A stretch of DNA of 36,419 nt from Prevotella sp. UBA2755 (lineage in GTDB: Bacteria > Bacteroidota > Bacteroidia > Bacteroidales > Bacteroidaceae). Each line of letters opens with the position of its first letter. The first letter of the stretch is position 1. Of this stretch, positions 23,195-31,323 are shown in pieces. Under the pieces are notes generated by a model. It searched no databases. It saw only the letters and a list, made by a program, of their open reading frames with translations, and had not been told where the DNA came from. Location of the stretch: positions 1 through 36,419 of the forward strand of contig DEJF01000073.1 of assembly GCA_002353225.1 (NCBI GenBank), given 5' to 3'. Both the position numbers and the translations under genes were made by a program.

Positions 23195-26152
23195 CTACTC
23201 CACGTCTTTTTGTAATTGTTTAACGACTGCAGACGGATTCAGTTTCCAACTATCCAGATTGGGACTCCCTATATTCAATAGTTTAGGACTGAACAGAATC
23301 AACTCCAACAAGAGAATACCTATCAGTGCCGACCATAAGATATAATGAAGTACTGACTCACCACTCAATGAGCGTACCTGATTGGTGACATCATCGAGCA
23401 AGCCGAAATTGGAACCCTTAAACTTAAACTTCCTTTCCTTGAAAGTATAATACAAAGGTTCCAGTAAAGTTGACTTAACATCATCGTCCATCACCTCGGA
23501 GATAAGCAAGTTCTCGCTATTGGTATCCGAGCGGAAATCTGTGAAATGGCATATCACCATATACACAAGCGTAATAACAAGAATTGCCGGTATGAAGAAA
23601 CTCGGTGAGGAGTTATTAACATACTTCAGTATCAACACAGGGATATAGGAAAGAAGGATTCCCAGCCCCCCCCACAGGCAAGATAAAACGAAACCATAAC
23701 CTTTAAAATAGGCACGTGTACCTATTATTAAAGCGGACATACCACCAAGGGGTAGTACGATAGACATACCTGAGTGTTCCAGAAGATAATTACGACTGTC
23801 GACACCAAAAATCAGCAGGAGCAATGCCCATAATCCACAGAGGGAGTAGAATACAACACGCCATGTCTTCTCTTTGCTCTTTGCCTTGTAAAAACGCTGA
23901 CGTACCTCTGTATATTTAGCGGCTGTCTCTTCTTTTGCAGCGCCAAACCGCTTGAAATAAATTTGACTGGGGTCTATCTCACCAAGCATCAAGATCCAAC
24001 TTTCCAGACTACGCTCATAAGAATAGGTCTCACCGAAGTCTTTCTCTGGGTCTTCATGATAGAAGATGGAAAGCCATTGACTCAATGAGCCATGCTTCAT
24101 CTCTGCAGCCAATTGCTGTCGCCTGCCCAACTGATCTATAGTAAGACCGTCCGAGAGTTCCAGTCCATCATCCAACAAATAGGAAGGACGTGCCCCAAGT
24201 ATCCTACAAAAACGATAGGCTGCGGTACGTAAGTCATAGACACCCAACCTGTCTGTATTCTCAGGACTCTTCAGGTCAAAGCATGCACGACACTGGCTCA
24301 ACTGCTCAAACCATCCGTGCAACTGAGCAAAATAGGCAAAACGCCCGTTGGGGTCTGAGAAATCTTTAATATGCTCGTTAAACTCTTTCTCACTAATACG
24401 CTGCCACTCCTGCATCTGCTTACCCAGCAAGACACCGACTCGATAAGGCGTGTCCGCCTCACATAAGTCAAAGGCTGCGTCACGGTCAATATTATACAAA
24501 ACCTTATACCCCAAAGAACGGGACGGCTTCTGTCCATTCGTCAGGATACGCAATGCCTCGCAAGCCATTCGATCCTCATGACAGTACATCCACGAGAGGA
24601 GTCTGCCGTCACTCAGGGATATCCATGCATCCTCAGAACATTCCTCATGGCCGAAGGAATGTACAATCTCCTGCAAGGTAGACGAAGGACTCTGGTTCAG
24701 GAATGATATCTCCTTGTCTATCTCGTAGACCAGTCGCATAATAGCAACACGTCCATCGAAATCCTTCTCAGAGAAATAACTACGGAGCCTGTTAACATCC
24801 GCCTTCGAATGGGACTCCAAATATAAAAACAACGAGTCGTTAGGGTTACGAAGGACAAGGGCATACTCGTCTTGATAACTCAGGACTGAGATGCTGACGC
24901 TATGGATGTCGTCACACAGGTTTCCATGCAGGTCTTTGTAAGGGTATGTCGGCTCCATCACATACACTGCCGCCATCAATCCCGCATGTTGGTCAGCAGG
25001 ATAACGGTTAACCACGATATCCTTGACAACAGAACTGAGTTTGACATTGCCACACTGCTCTAGCCAACCTGCTATTCTTCCGTTATAAAGGTAGTTGATG
25101 GCAAGACGCTCATTATCCAACAACAAAGGTATCAATTCATGTACATTGTCGGCAACGAGATTCTTCTCCGGGTCAACGATAAAACTGCGGTATTTCAGGA
25201 TTGGCGACGAGATGTCTACAGCGACATCCTCACCTAAGAACCAACGCTCCACCTGCTCATACTTCCAACGGTTCTGAGGATTAACAGCAGTCAGTCCCTG
25301 AATCAGCATCTTGACACGGTCAGGCAGTTCATTGATACGAGGTAAGCGTCCCTCGTTCTTCTTACGCATCATCACACGTTCGTTCTGGCTCAGCGGATTC
25401 TCACCCAGCCAAAGTGTCATCAGCGTAATACCCAATGAATAGTAATCGACAGAAGGTGTAATCTCCACCTCACCGTCAATCACATCGTTATACATCTCTG
25501 GAGCGGCATAGACTGGAGTGCGAGCCTGCGTCGTCTTATGAACACGCTCGTCACCATCCAGTATACTGGAAATACCAAAATCGCCCAGCACGACCTCCTG
25601 ATGATTCTCACCACGGAAAAAGAAATTGCTGGGTTTGATATCCTTATGAATGATATTGCTGTTATGACAATAAGCGAGTGTTGCCGCAGCCTGCAAGGCA
25701 ATACGGCGGAACTGGTTGAAATCACCGTCTAAGTCATAATCGGCAAGCGTGCCTCCTCTCAGATACTCCATCAACTCATAATCACGGTTCTTACCATCGA
25801 CATACGTCTTGCCGTAATCATATATCTTCACGATGTTCTCCATGCCTATACTTTGGATGATACGCAACAGCGTCTTCTTGATGGAGAAATTCGGATAGTA
25901 GATTTTCAGCACCATCTGCTTCTGGTCACATTCCACCAGGAACACTTGGGCTTCACCTGAATTATCACTCAGACATTTGAGGCTATGATAAACTTTTCCT
26001 TTGATGATAAAATCACCAGCAATATTCGTAGATTCAGGTTTACTTTTACCAGGCACATAAGTAGAATCACCTGTTGCACCTGACAAAGACGCAACTCTGA
26101 GGGTAGCACTCTGCTTCTCTGGTGTCCTTACGGTTTTTATGGTTTGATCCAT
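23195..26152 (-). CDS. Membrane-anchored Ser/Thr protein kinase
   Basis: The protein has 985 residues. A Hanks-type kinase domain occupies about 50-310: glycine-loop equivalent DNSGEAQVFLVE, ATP-lysine Lys83 in MVLKIY, catalytic loop IIHKDIKPSN (Asp171, Asn176), DFG (191-193) and APE (217-219). The catalytic loop has HKD instead of HRD, so it is a non-RD-like kinase that may not need activation-loop phosphorylation. A middle region of about 450 residues is unrecognised. Five hydrophobic helices lie at about 766-783, 796-811, 820-842, 852-869 and 935-955. A G8 run (23666-23673) encodes Trp-Gly-Gly in the third helix. The N-terminus is Thr/Ser-rich, a possible autophosphorylation target for the FHA protein. 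It follows the zinc-ribbon gene without any gap. Confidence 0.92.
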   Translation of the reverse strand: MDQTIKTVRTPEKQSATLRVASLSGATGDSTYVPGKSKPESTNIAGDFIIKGKVYHSLKCLSDNSGEAQVFLVECDQKQMVLKIYYPNFSIKKTLLRIIQSIGMENIVKIYDYGKTYVDGKNRDYELMEYLRGGTLADYDLDGDFNQFRRIALQAAATLAYCHNSNIIHKDIKPSNFFFRGENHQEVVLGDFGISSILDGDERVHKTTQARTPVYAAPEMYNDVIDGEVEITPSVDYYSLGITLMTLWLGENPLSQNERVMMRKKNEGRLPRINELPDRVKMLIQGLTAVNPQNRWKYEQVERWFLGEDVAVDISSPILKYRSFIVDPEKNLVADNVHELIPLLLDNERLAINYLYNGRIAGWLEQCGNVKLSSVVKDIVVNRYPADQHAGLMAAVYVMEPTYPYKDLHGNLCDDIHSVSISVLSYQDEYALVLRNPNDSLFLYLESHSKADVNRLRSYFSEKDFDGRVAIMRLVYEIDKEISFLNQSPSSTLQEIVHSFGHEECSEDAWISLSDGRLLSWMYCHEDRMACEALRILTNGQKPSRSLGYKVLYNIDRDAAFDLCEADTPYRVGVLLGKQMQEWQRISEKEFNEHIKDFSDPNGRFAYFAQLHGWFEQLSQCRACFDLKSPENTDRLGVYDLRTAAYRFCRILGARPSYLLDDGLELSDGLTIDQLGRRQQLAAEMKHGSLSQWLSIFYHEDPEKDFGETYSYERSLESWILMLGEIDPSQIYFKRFGAAKEETAAKYTEVRQRFYKAKSKEKTWRVVFYSLCGLWALLLLIFGVDSRNYLLEHSGMSIVLPLGGMSALIIGTRAYFKGYGFVLSCLWGGLGILLSYIPVLILKYVNNSSPSFFIPAILVITLVYMVICHFTDFRSDTNSENLLISEVMDDDVKSTLLEPLYYTFKERKFKFKGSNFGLLDDVTNQVRSLSGESVLHYILWSALIGILLLELILFSPKLLNIGSPNLDSWKLNPSAVVKQLQKDVE

Positions 26153-27103
26153 TTATTTATCGTCTTTAATTTCCGCGGTACTATTTTTTCCTAACACAAC
26201 CCATTTTCCGCCAAGATGAGGTTTGGCACAGCCACATGGACTACTATGAAGCGCATGTTTGAAATTACAAACCCATGCTAAACGCACACCCATCGGTTTA
26301 CTTGCCATGGCATAATTACGAGCCTGAACCGGTGAAGACGTCGGGGGAACGGCAAGTTTGTCAAGGATGGCTGATAGTTTTTTGATTCGCTCAGCCTTCT
26401 GCTCTTCCAGTTCCTCTTTCGTCATACGCTTGGTAGTCACTTTAGGAATCACAGGATTCTCTACGCCAACATCTTTTGCCAACAGCGTCAGCAATCGCTC
26501 ACGCAGTTTGATGTTCATTTGCTCCTTCACCACATCACGCTCCGAGTTATAGGGCAGGGAGTTCTCTAAATGAGAATATTCCTGCACGACTTCCATGAGT
26601 TCCATGTAGTCAGGATTCTTCTGCAACTCCTTCACCAACTCCTTCGCCTCCGCTGTCAAGGCTGTACCGCATTGCTTACAAAAAGCAAAGTCGTTCATCG
26701 CATGACAGGTAGGACACACCAAGCCACCACGAGGACTGCCACATTCAGGACAATATGCCTCGTTACCTGACAGATGTGCACCACAGTAGGAGCAGATGTC
26801 TTTTCGAATATAATGATGGCATGCCTCACAGAAATCGGCATCCGGGTCTATTTCCGAACCGCAGAAAGGGCATGAGGACTTGCTGATGGGCTGACCACAC
26901 TGCGCACAAAACATCGCCTCAGGCTCATTGATTGCACCGCAGAAAGGACATTTCTTACCACCCGCCTGCTGTTGCTGCTGTTGTTGCTGCATAACAGGCT
27001 GTTGTGAATCGCCTTCCCTAACGCTCTCTCTCTCACGAACAATTTCTTGAGGGCGTAATGTACGCTGTGTCCTCTCTGTATCTTGGGAATTATCGTTTAT
27101 CAT
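26153..27103 (-). CDS. Four-zinc-ribbon protein with polyglutamine linker
   Basis: The protein has 316 residues. A charged N-terminus and eight consecutive glutamines (39-46) precede four zinc ribbons: CPFCG/CAQCG (52-69), CPFCG/CEAC (78-95), CSYCG/CPECG (104-121) and CPTC/CKQCG (130-145). Then come a helical, probably coiled segment (150-255), a proline/serine linker and a distinct tail with CNFKHALHSSPCGCAKPH, which looks like a further metal site of unknown type. There is no catalytic domain and no membrane helix. It is the first gene of the operon, with its own promoter, and abuts the kinase start codon. It is probably a scaffold or adaptor; zinc ribbons also begin the AAA+ and FHA proteins of the same operon. 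I know of no named family for the full architecture. Confidence 0.85.
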   Translation of the reverse strand: MINDNSQDTERTQRTLRPQEIVRERESVREGDSQQPVMQQQQQQQQAGGKKCPFCGAINEPEAMFCAQCGQPISKSSCPFCGSEIDPDADFCEACHHYIRKDICSYCGAHLSGNEAYCPECGSPRGGLVCPTCHAMNDFAFCKQCGTALTAEAKELVKELQKNPDYMELMEVVQEYSHLENSLPYNSERDVVKEQMNIKLRERLLTLLAKDVGVENPVIPKVTTKRMTKEELEEQKAERIKKLSAILDKLAVPPTSSPVQARNYAMASKPMGVRLAWVCNFKHALHSSPCGCAKPHLGGKWVVLGKNSTAEIKDDK

Positions 27104-27129
27104 TTTTTAGGATAAGATTAAGTTAGTTG

Positions 27130-27162
27130 CAAAGATAGTAATTAATTTTAAAACTAAACAAA
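27130..27162 (-). promoter_or_regulatory. Bacteroidota promoter of the zinc-ribbon/kinase/AAA+ operon
   Basis: On the minus strand TTTG (27162-27159), 21 nt, TATCTTTG (27137-27130), ending 26 nt before the ATG at 27103. The -33 element lies within the U tract of the upstream gene's terminator. This is the only clear promoter found for the whole 14814-27103 string. Confidence 0.75.
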
Positions 27163-27193
27163 AAAACCGCCGTAAATTTATATTTACGACGGC
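27159..27193 (-). terminator. Terminator after the M13 peptidase gene
   Basis: A stem of 11 bp with one mismatch (27167-27177 with 27182-27192), loop of 4, followed on the minus strand by a run of seven T (complement of 27160-27166). On the plus strand it is also followed by T residues, so it could work both ways. Confidence 0.75.
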
Positions 27194-27216
27194 ATTTTTT
27201 TCATTTTCACCCTATT

Positions 27217-29256
27217 TTACCACAAAGAAAGACGTTTTTCTTTAGGAATAAACATTTTATCGCCCTCTTTGATGCCAAATGCCTCATACCACATATCGAT
27301 GTGTGGAAGGGCTCCATTGACGCGCCAACGTCCCAGTGAGTGAGGGTCACTCTTGGTGCGGTTACGGATCTCTGCCTCGGTGATATTCCCAGCCCATACT
27401 CCTGCATAGGCAAGGAAGAAACGCTGGTCTGCTGTCAGACCGTCAATCTTTGGCAAAGAAGTACGCTTGGTGGCATTCTTATAAGCATACCATGCCACCT
27501 GCAGACCGCCATGGTCAGCGAGGTTCTCACCCAGTGTCAGACGACCATTTCCATTCAGGTCTGGCAGCACCTTGATACCAGAGAAGAATTCGGCATACTT
27601 ATCCGTACGCTCTGTAAAGTTTTTTCCGTCTGATTCCGTCCACCAGTCGTGCATATTTCCGTCCTTGTCATAGCGGCGTCCCTGATCATCAAATCCGTGT
27701 GTCATCTCATGACCGATAACCACACCGATAGCACCATAGTTGAAGGCATCATCAGCCGTCGGGTCAAAGAAAGGAACTTGCAGGATACCAGCAGGGAAAC
27801 AAATCTCGTTTGTGGTAGGATTATAATAGGCATTCACCGTCTGTGGTGTCATGTGCCAATCATCACGGTCAACGGGTTTACCTGCCGTATGATTGATACG
27901 CCACTTCGTCCAGAACCGACGGCACTCCTGCATATTATCATAGTAAGATTTTTTCGCATCAATTTTCAGGTCGGACATATCCGTCCACCTGTCAGGATAA
28001 CCAATCTTCACATAGAAGGTATTCAACTTCAACAGGGCGTTAACCTTGGTGGAGTCATCCATCCATTCCTGGGCGGCAATACGCTCACCGAGGGCGATAC
28101 GGAGATTCTCCACGAGGGTCTTCATACGCTCCTTGGAAGAGGCAGGGAAATACTTCTCCACGTATATCTTACCAAGAGCCTCACCCATCACACCTTGCAC
28201 CTGACTGGTGGCACGACGCCAAAGGGGATGGTCCTCTTTTCGTCCTGACATCACCTTACCGAAGAAATCGAAATTGGCGGCACGCACCTCGTCATTCAGG
28301 TAACCTGCTGCAGAACTGATAACCCCCCACTCCATATAGTCACGATACTCAGCAGGAGTAATCTTGGAGAACAACTGGTCAGCACCTGCCATAAACGCAG
28401 GCTGTCCTACGACCATCTCCTGGATATACTTGCTGGCGATACCCTTGGCATTCATCTGCTTCTCCAACTGGAAATGAGGATATTTCGTATCGAACTCCTT
28501 CAGGGTCATCTTGTTATAGTTGGCGATAGGGTCACGCAACTCCGTACGAGACTTAGACACTTTCGCCAAGGCAAGTTCCACCTTGAAGATGTTTGCCATC
28601 TTCTTCTCAGCGGCACCTTTCTTAAAGCCAAAAAGTTGGAACATACGAACGATATGCTTCTTATAACTCTCACGGATCTTGGTGGTAGCCTCATCGGTCT
28701 CCAGATAATAGTCTTTCTGTCCGAGGGTCAGTCCACCCTGATTGATGTTCAGGATATTCTTAGTGGCATCCTTCTCATCGGCAGCGATATACGCATAGAA
28801 GAACTCCGAGTCACCATAGGGCATCATCTCCAACTGGATGGCAAAGAGTTGGACAACGGTCTTGGCAGCCTCCATCTTCTTAATCATGTCCATTGCAGGA
28901 GCCAGACCGTCTTGTTCACGACGTGCCGAGTCCATGGCGAGTTTATACAAGTCGCTTAGTTTCTGCTCCACACTACCCTGCGGATAGGATTTCTCCTGCA
29001 ACTCCTGCAGAATACCATTGATACGCTTGTTGTTGTCCTCCCCGAGACGGTCGAAACTACCATAACGGGAATAGGCAGCGGGCAGTGGGTTCTTCTTCAT
29101 CCAACCACCACAAGCATAGTCGTAGAAGTCCTCACCAGGTTTTACCTGCTGATTGAGGTCTGTCAGGTCGATACCTGACCTAAGGGGTGCCTGTGCCATG
29201 GTAGCGACAGACATCGATGATAACAGCATCATCATAAATACTCCTTTAATTTTCAT
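27217..29256 (-). CDS. pepO: M13-family metallopeptidase (PepO/neprilysin type)
   Basis: The protein has 679 residues. A Sec signal peptide (KGVFMMMLLSSMSVATMAQA) precedes the conserved M13 N-terminal region PGEDFYDYACGGW. The zinc site is GHEMTHGFD (His516, Glu517, His520), and GENLADHGG provides the third ligand Glu577. The substrate-binding SDPHSLGRWRVNG and a C-terminal Trp (RLSLW) are typical of the family. M13 enzymes cut peptides, generally shorter than about 40 residues, at the amino side of hydrophobic residues. Export suggests a periplasmic role in peptide nutrition, fitting an asaccharolytic or peptide-using lifestyle. It follows the ABC-F gene by 9 nt and ends at a terminator. Confidence 0.93.
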   Translation of the reverse strand: MKIKGVFMMMLLSSMSVATMAQAPLRSGIDLTDLNQQVKPGEDFYDYACGGWMKKNPLPAAYSRYGSFDRLGEDNNKRINGILQELQEKSYPQGSVEQKLSDLYKLAMDSARREQDGLAPAMDMIKKMEAAKTVVQLFAIQLEMMPYGDSEFFYAYIAADEKDATKNILNINQGGLTLGQKDYYLETDEATTKIRESYKKHIVRMFQLFGFKKGAAEKKMANIFKVELALAKVSKSRTELRDPIANYNKMTLKEFDTKYPHFQLEKQMNAKGIASKYIQEMVVGQPAFMAGADQLFSKITPAEYRDYMEWGVISSAAGYLNDEVRAANFDFFGKVMSGRKEDHPLWRRATSQVQGVMGEALGKIYVEKYFPASSKERMKTLVENLRIALGERIAAQEWMDDSTKVNALLKLNTFYVKIGYPDRWTDMSDLKIDAKKSYYDNMQECRRFWTKWRINHTAGKPVDRDDWHMTPQTVNAYYNPTTNEICFPAGILQVPFFDPTADDAFNYGAIGVVIGHEMTHGFDDQGRRYDKDGNMHDWWTESDGKNFTERTDKYAEFFSGIKVLPDLNGNGRLTLGENLADHGGLQVAWYAYKNATKRTSLPKIDGLTADQRFFLAYAGVWAGNITEAEIRNRTKSDPHSLGRWRVNGALPHIDMWYEAFGIKEGDKMFIPKEKRLSLW

Positions 29257-29265
29257 CGTTCTCTT

Positions 29266-31206
29266 TTATGTTAGTTGTTCTAATTCTTCTGATAGTTTCT
29301 CCCAGCGTTCCACCTCCTCGTCCAGGGACTTCTTGATGGTCGTGTACTCTGTGACGAGTTCCATATTCGAGGCGTTCACCGGATCCATCAACAGGGTGTC
29401 AAGTTCTTTCAGCCTGCGTTCCATGTCACTGATCTTACGCTCTGACTCCTCCACGGCACGCTCTGCCTTACGCAATTTCTTCTGTTGCTCCTTCCGCTCA
29501 GCATAATTCTGATTTTTCGGAGCACTCGGAGTATTCGGATTATTCTGATTATTCTGAGTTCTCTGAGTACTCTGAGCACTCTGCAACTGGGAGAGTTCAG
29601 TTATTTGTCTCGACTGCAAGAAGTCATAGATACCACCCAGATGCTCTTTTACCTTACCGCCTCCGAACTCATAGACCTTCGTCACGAGACCGTCGAGGAA
29701 CTCACGGTCGTGGCTGACAATGATAGCAGTACCGTCGAAAGCCTTGATGGCTTCCTTGAGCACGTCCTTGGAAGGCATGTCCAGATGGTTGGTGGGCTCA
29801 TCGAGTATCAACAGGTTGACGGGCTCTAACAACAGGCGGATCATAGCAAGACGGCTACGCTCACCACCACTGAGCACCCTCACCTTCTTCTCTGAAGCCT
29901 CTCCACCAAACATAAAGGCTCCTAAGATATCATTGATACGCAGTCGGATTTCTCCTTTCGCCACATAGTCTATCGTCTGGAACACGGTGAGTGACTCATC
30001 CAACAGTTGTGCTTGGTTCTGGGCGAAATAACCGATCTGGATATTATGTCCGACCTTCAGGTTACCATCGAAGGGTATCTCTCCCATGATACATTTCACA
30101 AGGGTCGATTTTCCTTCACCGTTCTTACCCACAAACGCCACTTTCTCCCCTCGCTTGATCGTCAGGTTGACATTAGAGAATACCGTATGCTCACCATACC
30201 GTTTCCTGACATCCTCACAGATCACGGGATAGTCACCACTACGCAGACAGGGCGGGAATTTCAAATGCATGGCGGCATTATCCACCTCATCCACCTCAAT
30301 AGGTACGATTTTCTCCAGTTGTTTGATTTTCTGCTGTACCTGTACCGCCTTGGTAGCCTGATAGCGGAAACGCTCTATGAACTGGCGCATATCGGCAATC
30401 TCCTTCTGCTGGTTCTCGTAGGCTCGTTGCTGTTGCTCACGACGTTCCTTACGAAGCACCACATACTCGTCATACTTCACCTTATAGTCGATGATACGCC
30501 CACAGGAGATTTCCAAGGTGCGGTTCGACACATGGTTGATGAACGCACGGTCGTGACTGACCAGTACGACAGCCTTGGCACTCTGCGCCAAGAACTGTTC
30601 CAGCCATTGTATAGACTCGATATCCAGATGGTTGGTAGGCTCGTCGAGCAACAACACGTCTGGTTTCTGCAATAAGATCTTTGCCAGTTCGATACGCATA
30701 CGCCATCCTCCCGAGAACTCGCTGGTAGGGCGGTCGAAGTCGGTACGCAAGAAACCAAGTCCGACCAGTGTACGCTCTATCTCTGCCTCATAGTTCTCAG
30801 CACCCATCATCATATACCGCTCATGCTCCTGAGTGAAACGCTCCACCAGTGCGAGATAGTCGTCACTCTCATAATCGGTACGCTCCGCCAGTTGCTGGTT
30901 CATACGGTCGATACGCTCTTTCAACTCACGGGTTGAGGCAAATGCCTTCTGTGCTTCCTCACGGACGGTCGTGTCATCTTGCAGGTTCATCACCTGTGGC
31001 AGATAACCGATAGTCGTATCGTTGGGAATACTCACCACACCACTGGTTGGCTGCTGTTTCCCGCATAGTATCTTTAACAGGGTCGACTTCCCTGCCCCGT
31101 TCTTACCTACCAAGGCAATACGGTCACGGTCGTTCACCACAAAACTGGCATTGATGAACAACGGCTTGGCACTGAATTCAACACTGAGTCCTTCTACAGA
31201 AATCAT
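29266..31206 (-). CDS. ABC-F family ATPase (Uup/YheS-like)
   Basis: The protein has 646 residues from the ATG at 31206; a longer in-frame start at 31350 lies upstream of the promoter. Two ATP-binding cassettes are present: GKNGAGKST with FSGGWRMRIELA and LLLDEPTNHLD, then GKNGEGKST with LSGGERSRLAMI and LILDEPTNHLD. The interdomain helical linker (EYVVLRKERREQQQ onward) is the ABC-F hallmark, and there is no transmembrane domain. ABC-F proteins act on the ribosome, in translation control or antibiotic protection. The C-terminus is a coiled coil of Uup type, reached through a low-complexity tripeptide-repeat linker (QSAQSTQRTQNNQNNP). Resistance function cannot be inferred. The gene is divergent from tex. 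Confidence 0.9.
   Translation of the reverse strand: MISVEGLSVEFSAKPLFINASFVVNDRDRIALVGKNGAGKSTLLKILCGKQQPTSGVVSIPNDTTIGYLPQVMNLQDDTTVREEAQKAFASTRELKERIDRMNQQLAERTDYESDDYLALVERFTQEHERYMMMGAENYEAEIERTLVGLGFLRTDFDRPTSEFSGGWRMRIELAKILLQKPDVLLLDEPTNHLDIESIQWLEQFLAQSAKAVVLVSHDRAFINHVSNRTLEISCGRIIDYKVKYDEYVVLRKERREQQQRAYENQQKEIADMRQFIERFRYQATKAVQVQQKIKQLEKIVPIEVDEVDNAAMHLKFPPCLRSGDYPVICEDVRKRYGEHTVFSNVNLTIKRGEKVAFVGKNGEGKSTLVKCIMGEIPFDGNLKVGHNIQIGYFAQNQAQLLDESLTVFQTIDYVAKGEIRLRINDILGAFMFGGEASEKKVRVLSGGERSRLAMIRLLLEPVNLLILDEPTNHLDMPSKDVLKEAIKAFDGTAIIVSHDREFLDGLVTKVYEFGGGKVKEHLGGIYDFLQSRQITELSQLQSAQSTQRTQNNQNNPNTPSAPKNQNYAERKEQQKKLRKAERAVEESERKISDMERRLKELDTLLMDPVNASNMELVTEYTTIKKSLDEEVERWEKLSEELEQLT
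29518..29580 (-). repeat. 9-bp tandem repeat coding a tripeptide linker in the ABC-F gene
   Basis: Seven units of 9 bp vary around CTGAGTACT and CGGAGTATT. They encode the pattern (Q/P)-x-x repeated seven times between the second ATPase cassette and the C-terminal coiled coil. Unit gain or loss keeps the frame, so linker length is free to vary. Confidence 0.8.
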
Positions 31207-31225
31207 CTTTCTTACAATGAGTGTG

Positions 31226-31256
31226 CAAAGGTAGCATAAATCCACTAAATTGCAAA
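31226..31256 (-). promoter_or_regulatory. Bacteroidota promoter for ABC-F/pepO
   Basis: On the minus strand TTTG (31256-31253), 19 nt, TACCTTTG (31233-31226), 19 nt before the ATG at 31206. Confidence 0.75.
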
Positions 31257-31308
31257 ATAAATTAATATTTATTAGGCAGAACATAGGGGTGTTCTCAAAT
31301 ATTCTTCG

Positions 31309-31316
31309 TATATTTG
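31309..31316 (+). promoter_or_regulatory. -7 promoter box of tex, next to the start codon
   Basis: TATATTTG (TAnnTTTG) ends 7 nt before the tex ATG at 31324, so the message would be leaderless or nearly so. The -33 region has no clean TTG at the usual spacing. Confidence 0.5.
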
Positions 31317-31323
31317 TAGCGCT

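Noticed and set aside
18520..27103. A type VI or type VII secretion locus
   Set aside because: Kinase, PP2C, FHA and AAA+ are present, but no sheath, Hcp, VgrG, membrane-complex, EccC or WXG100 gene is found.
18520..27103. An anti-phage defence island
   Set aside because: No nuclease, toxin-like effector or mobile gene is nearby, and the operon continues into metA and a U32 gene, which argues for a housekeeping or physiological role.
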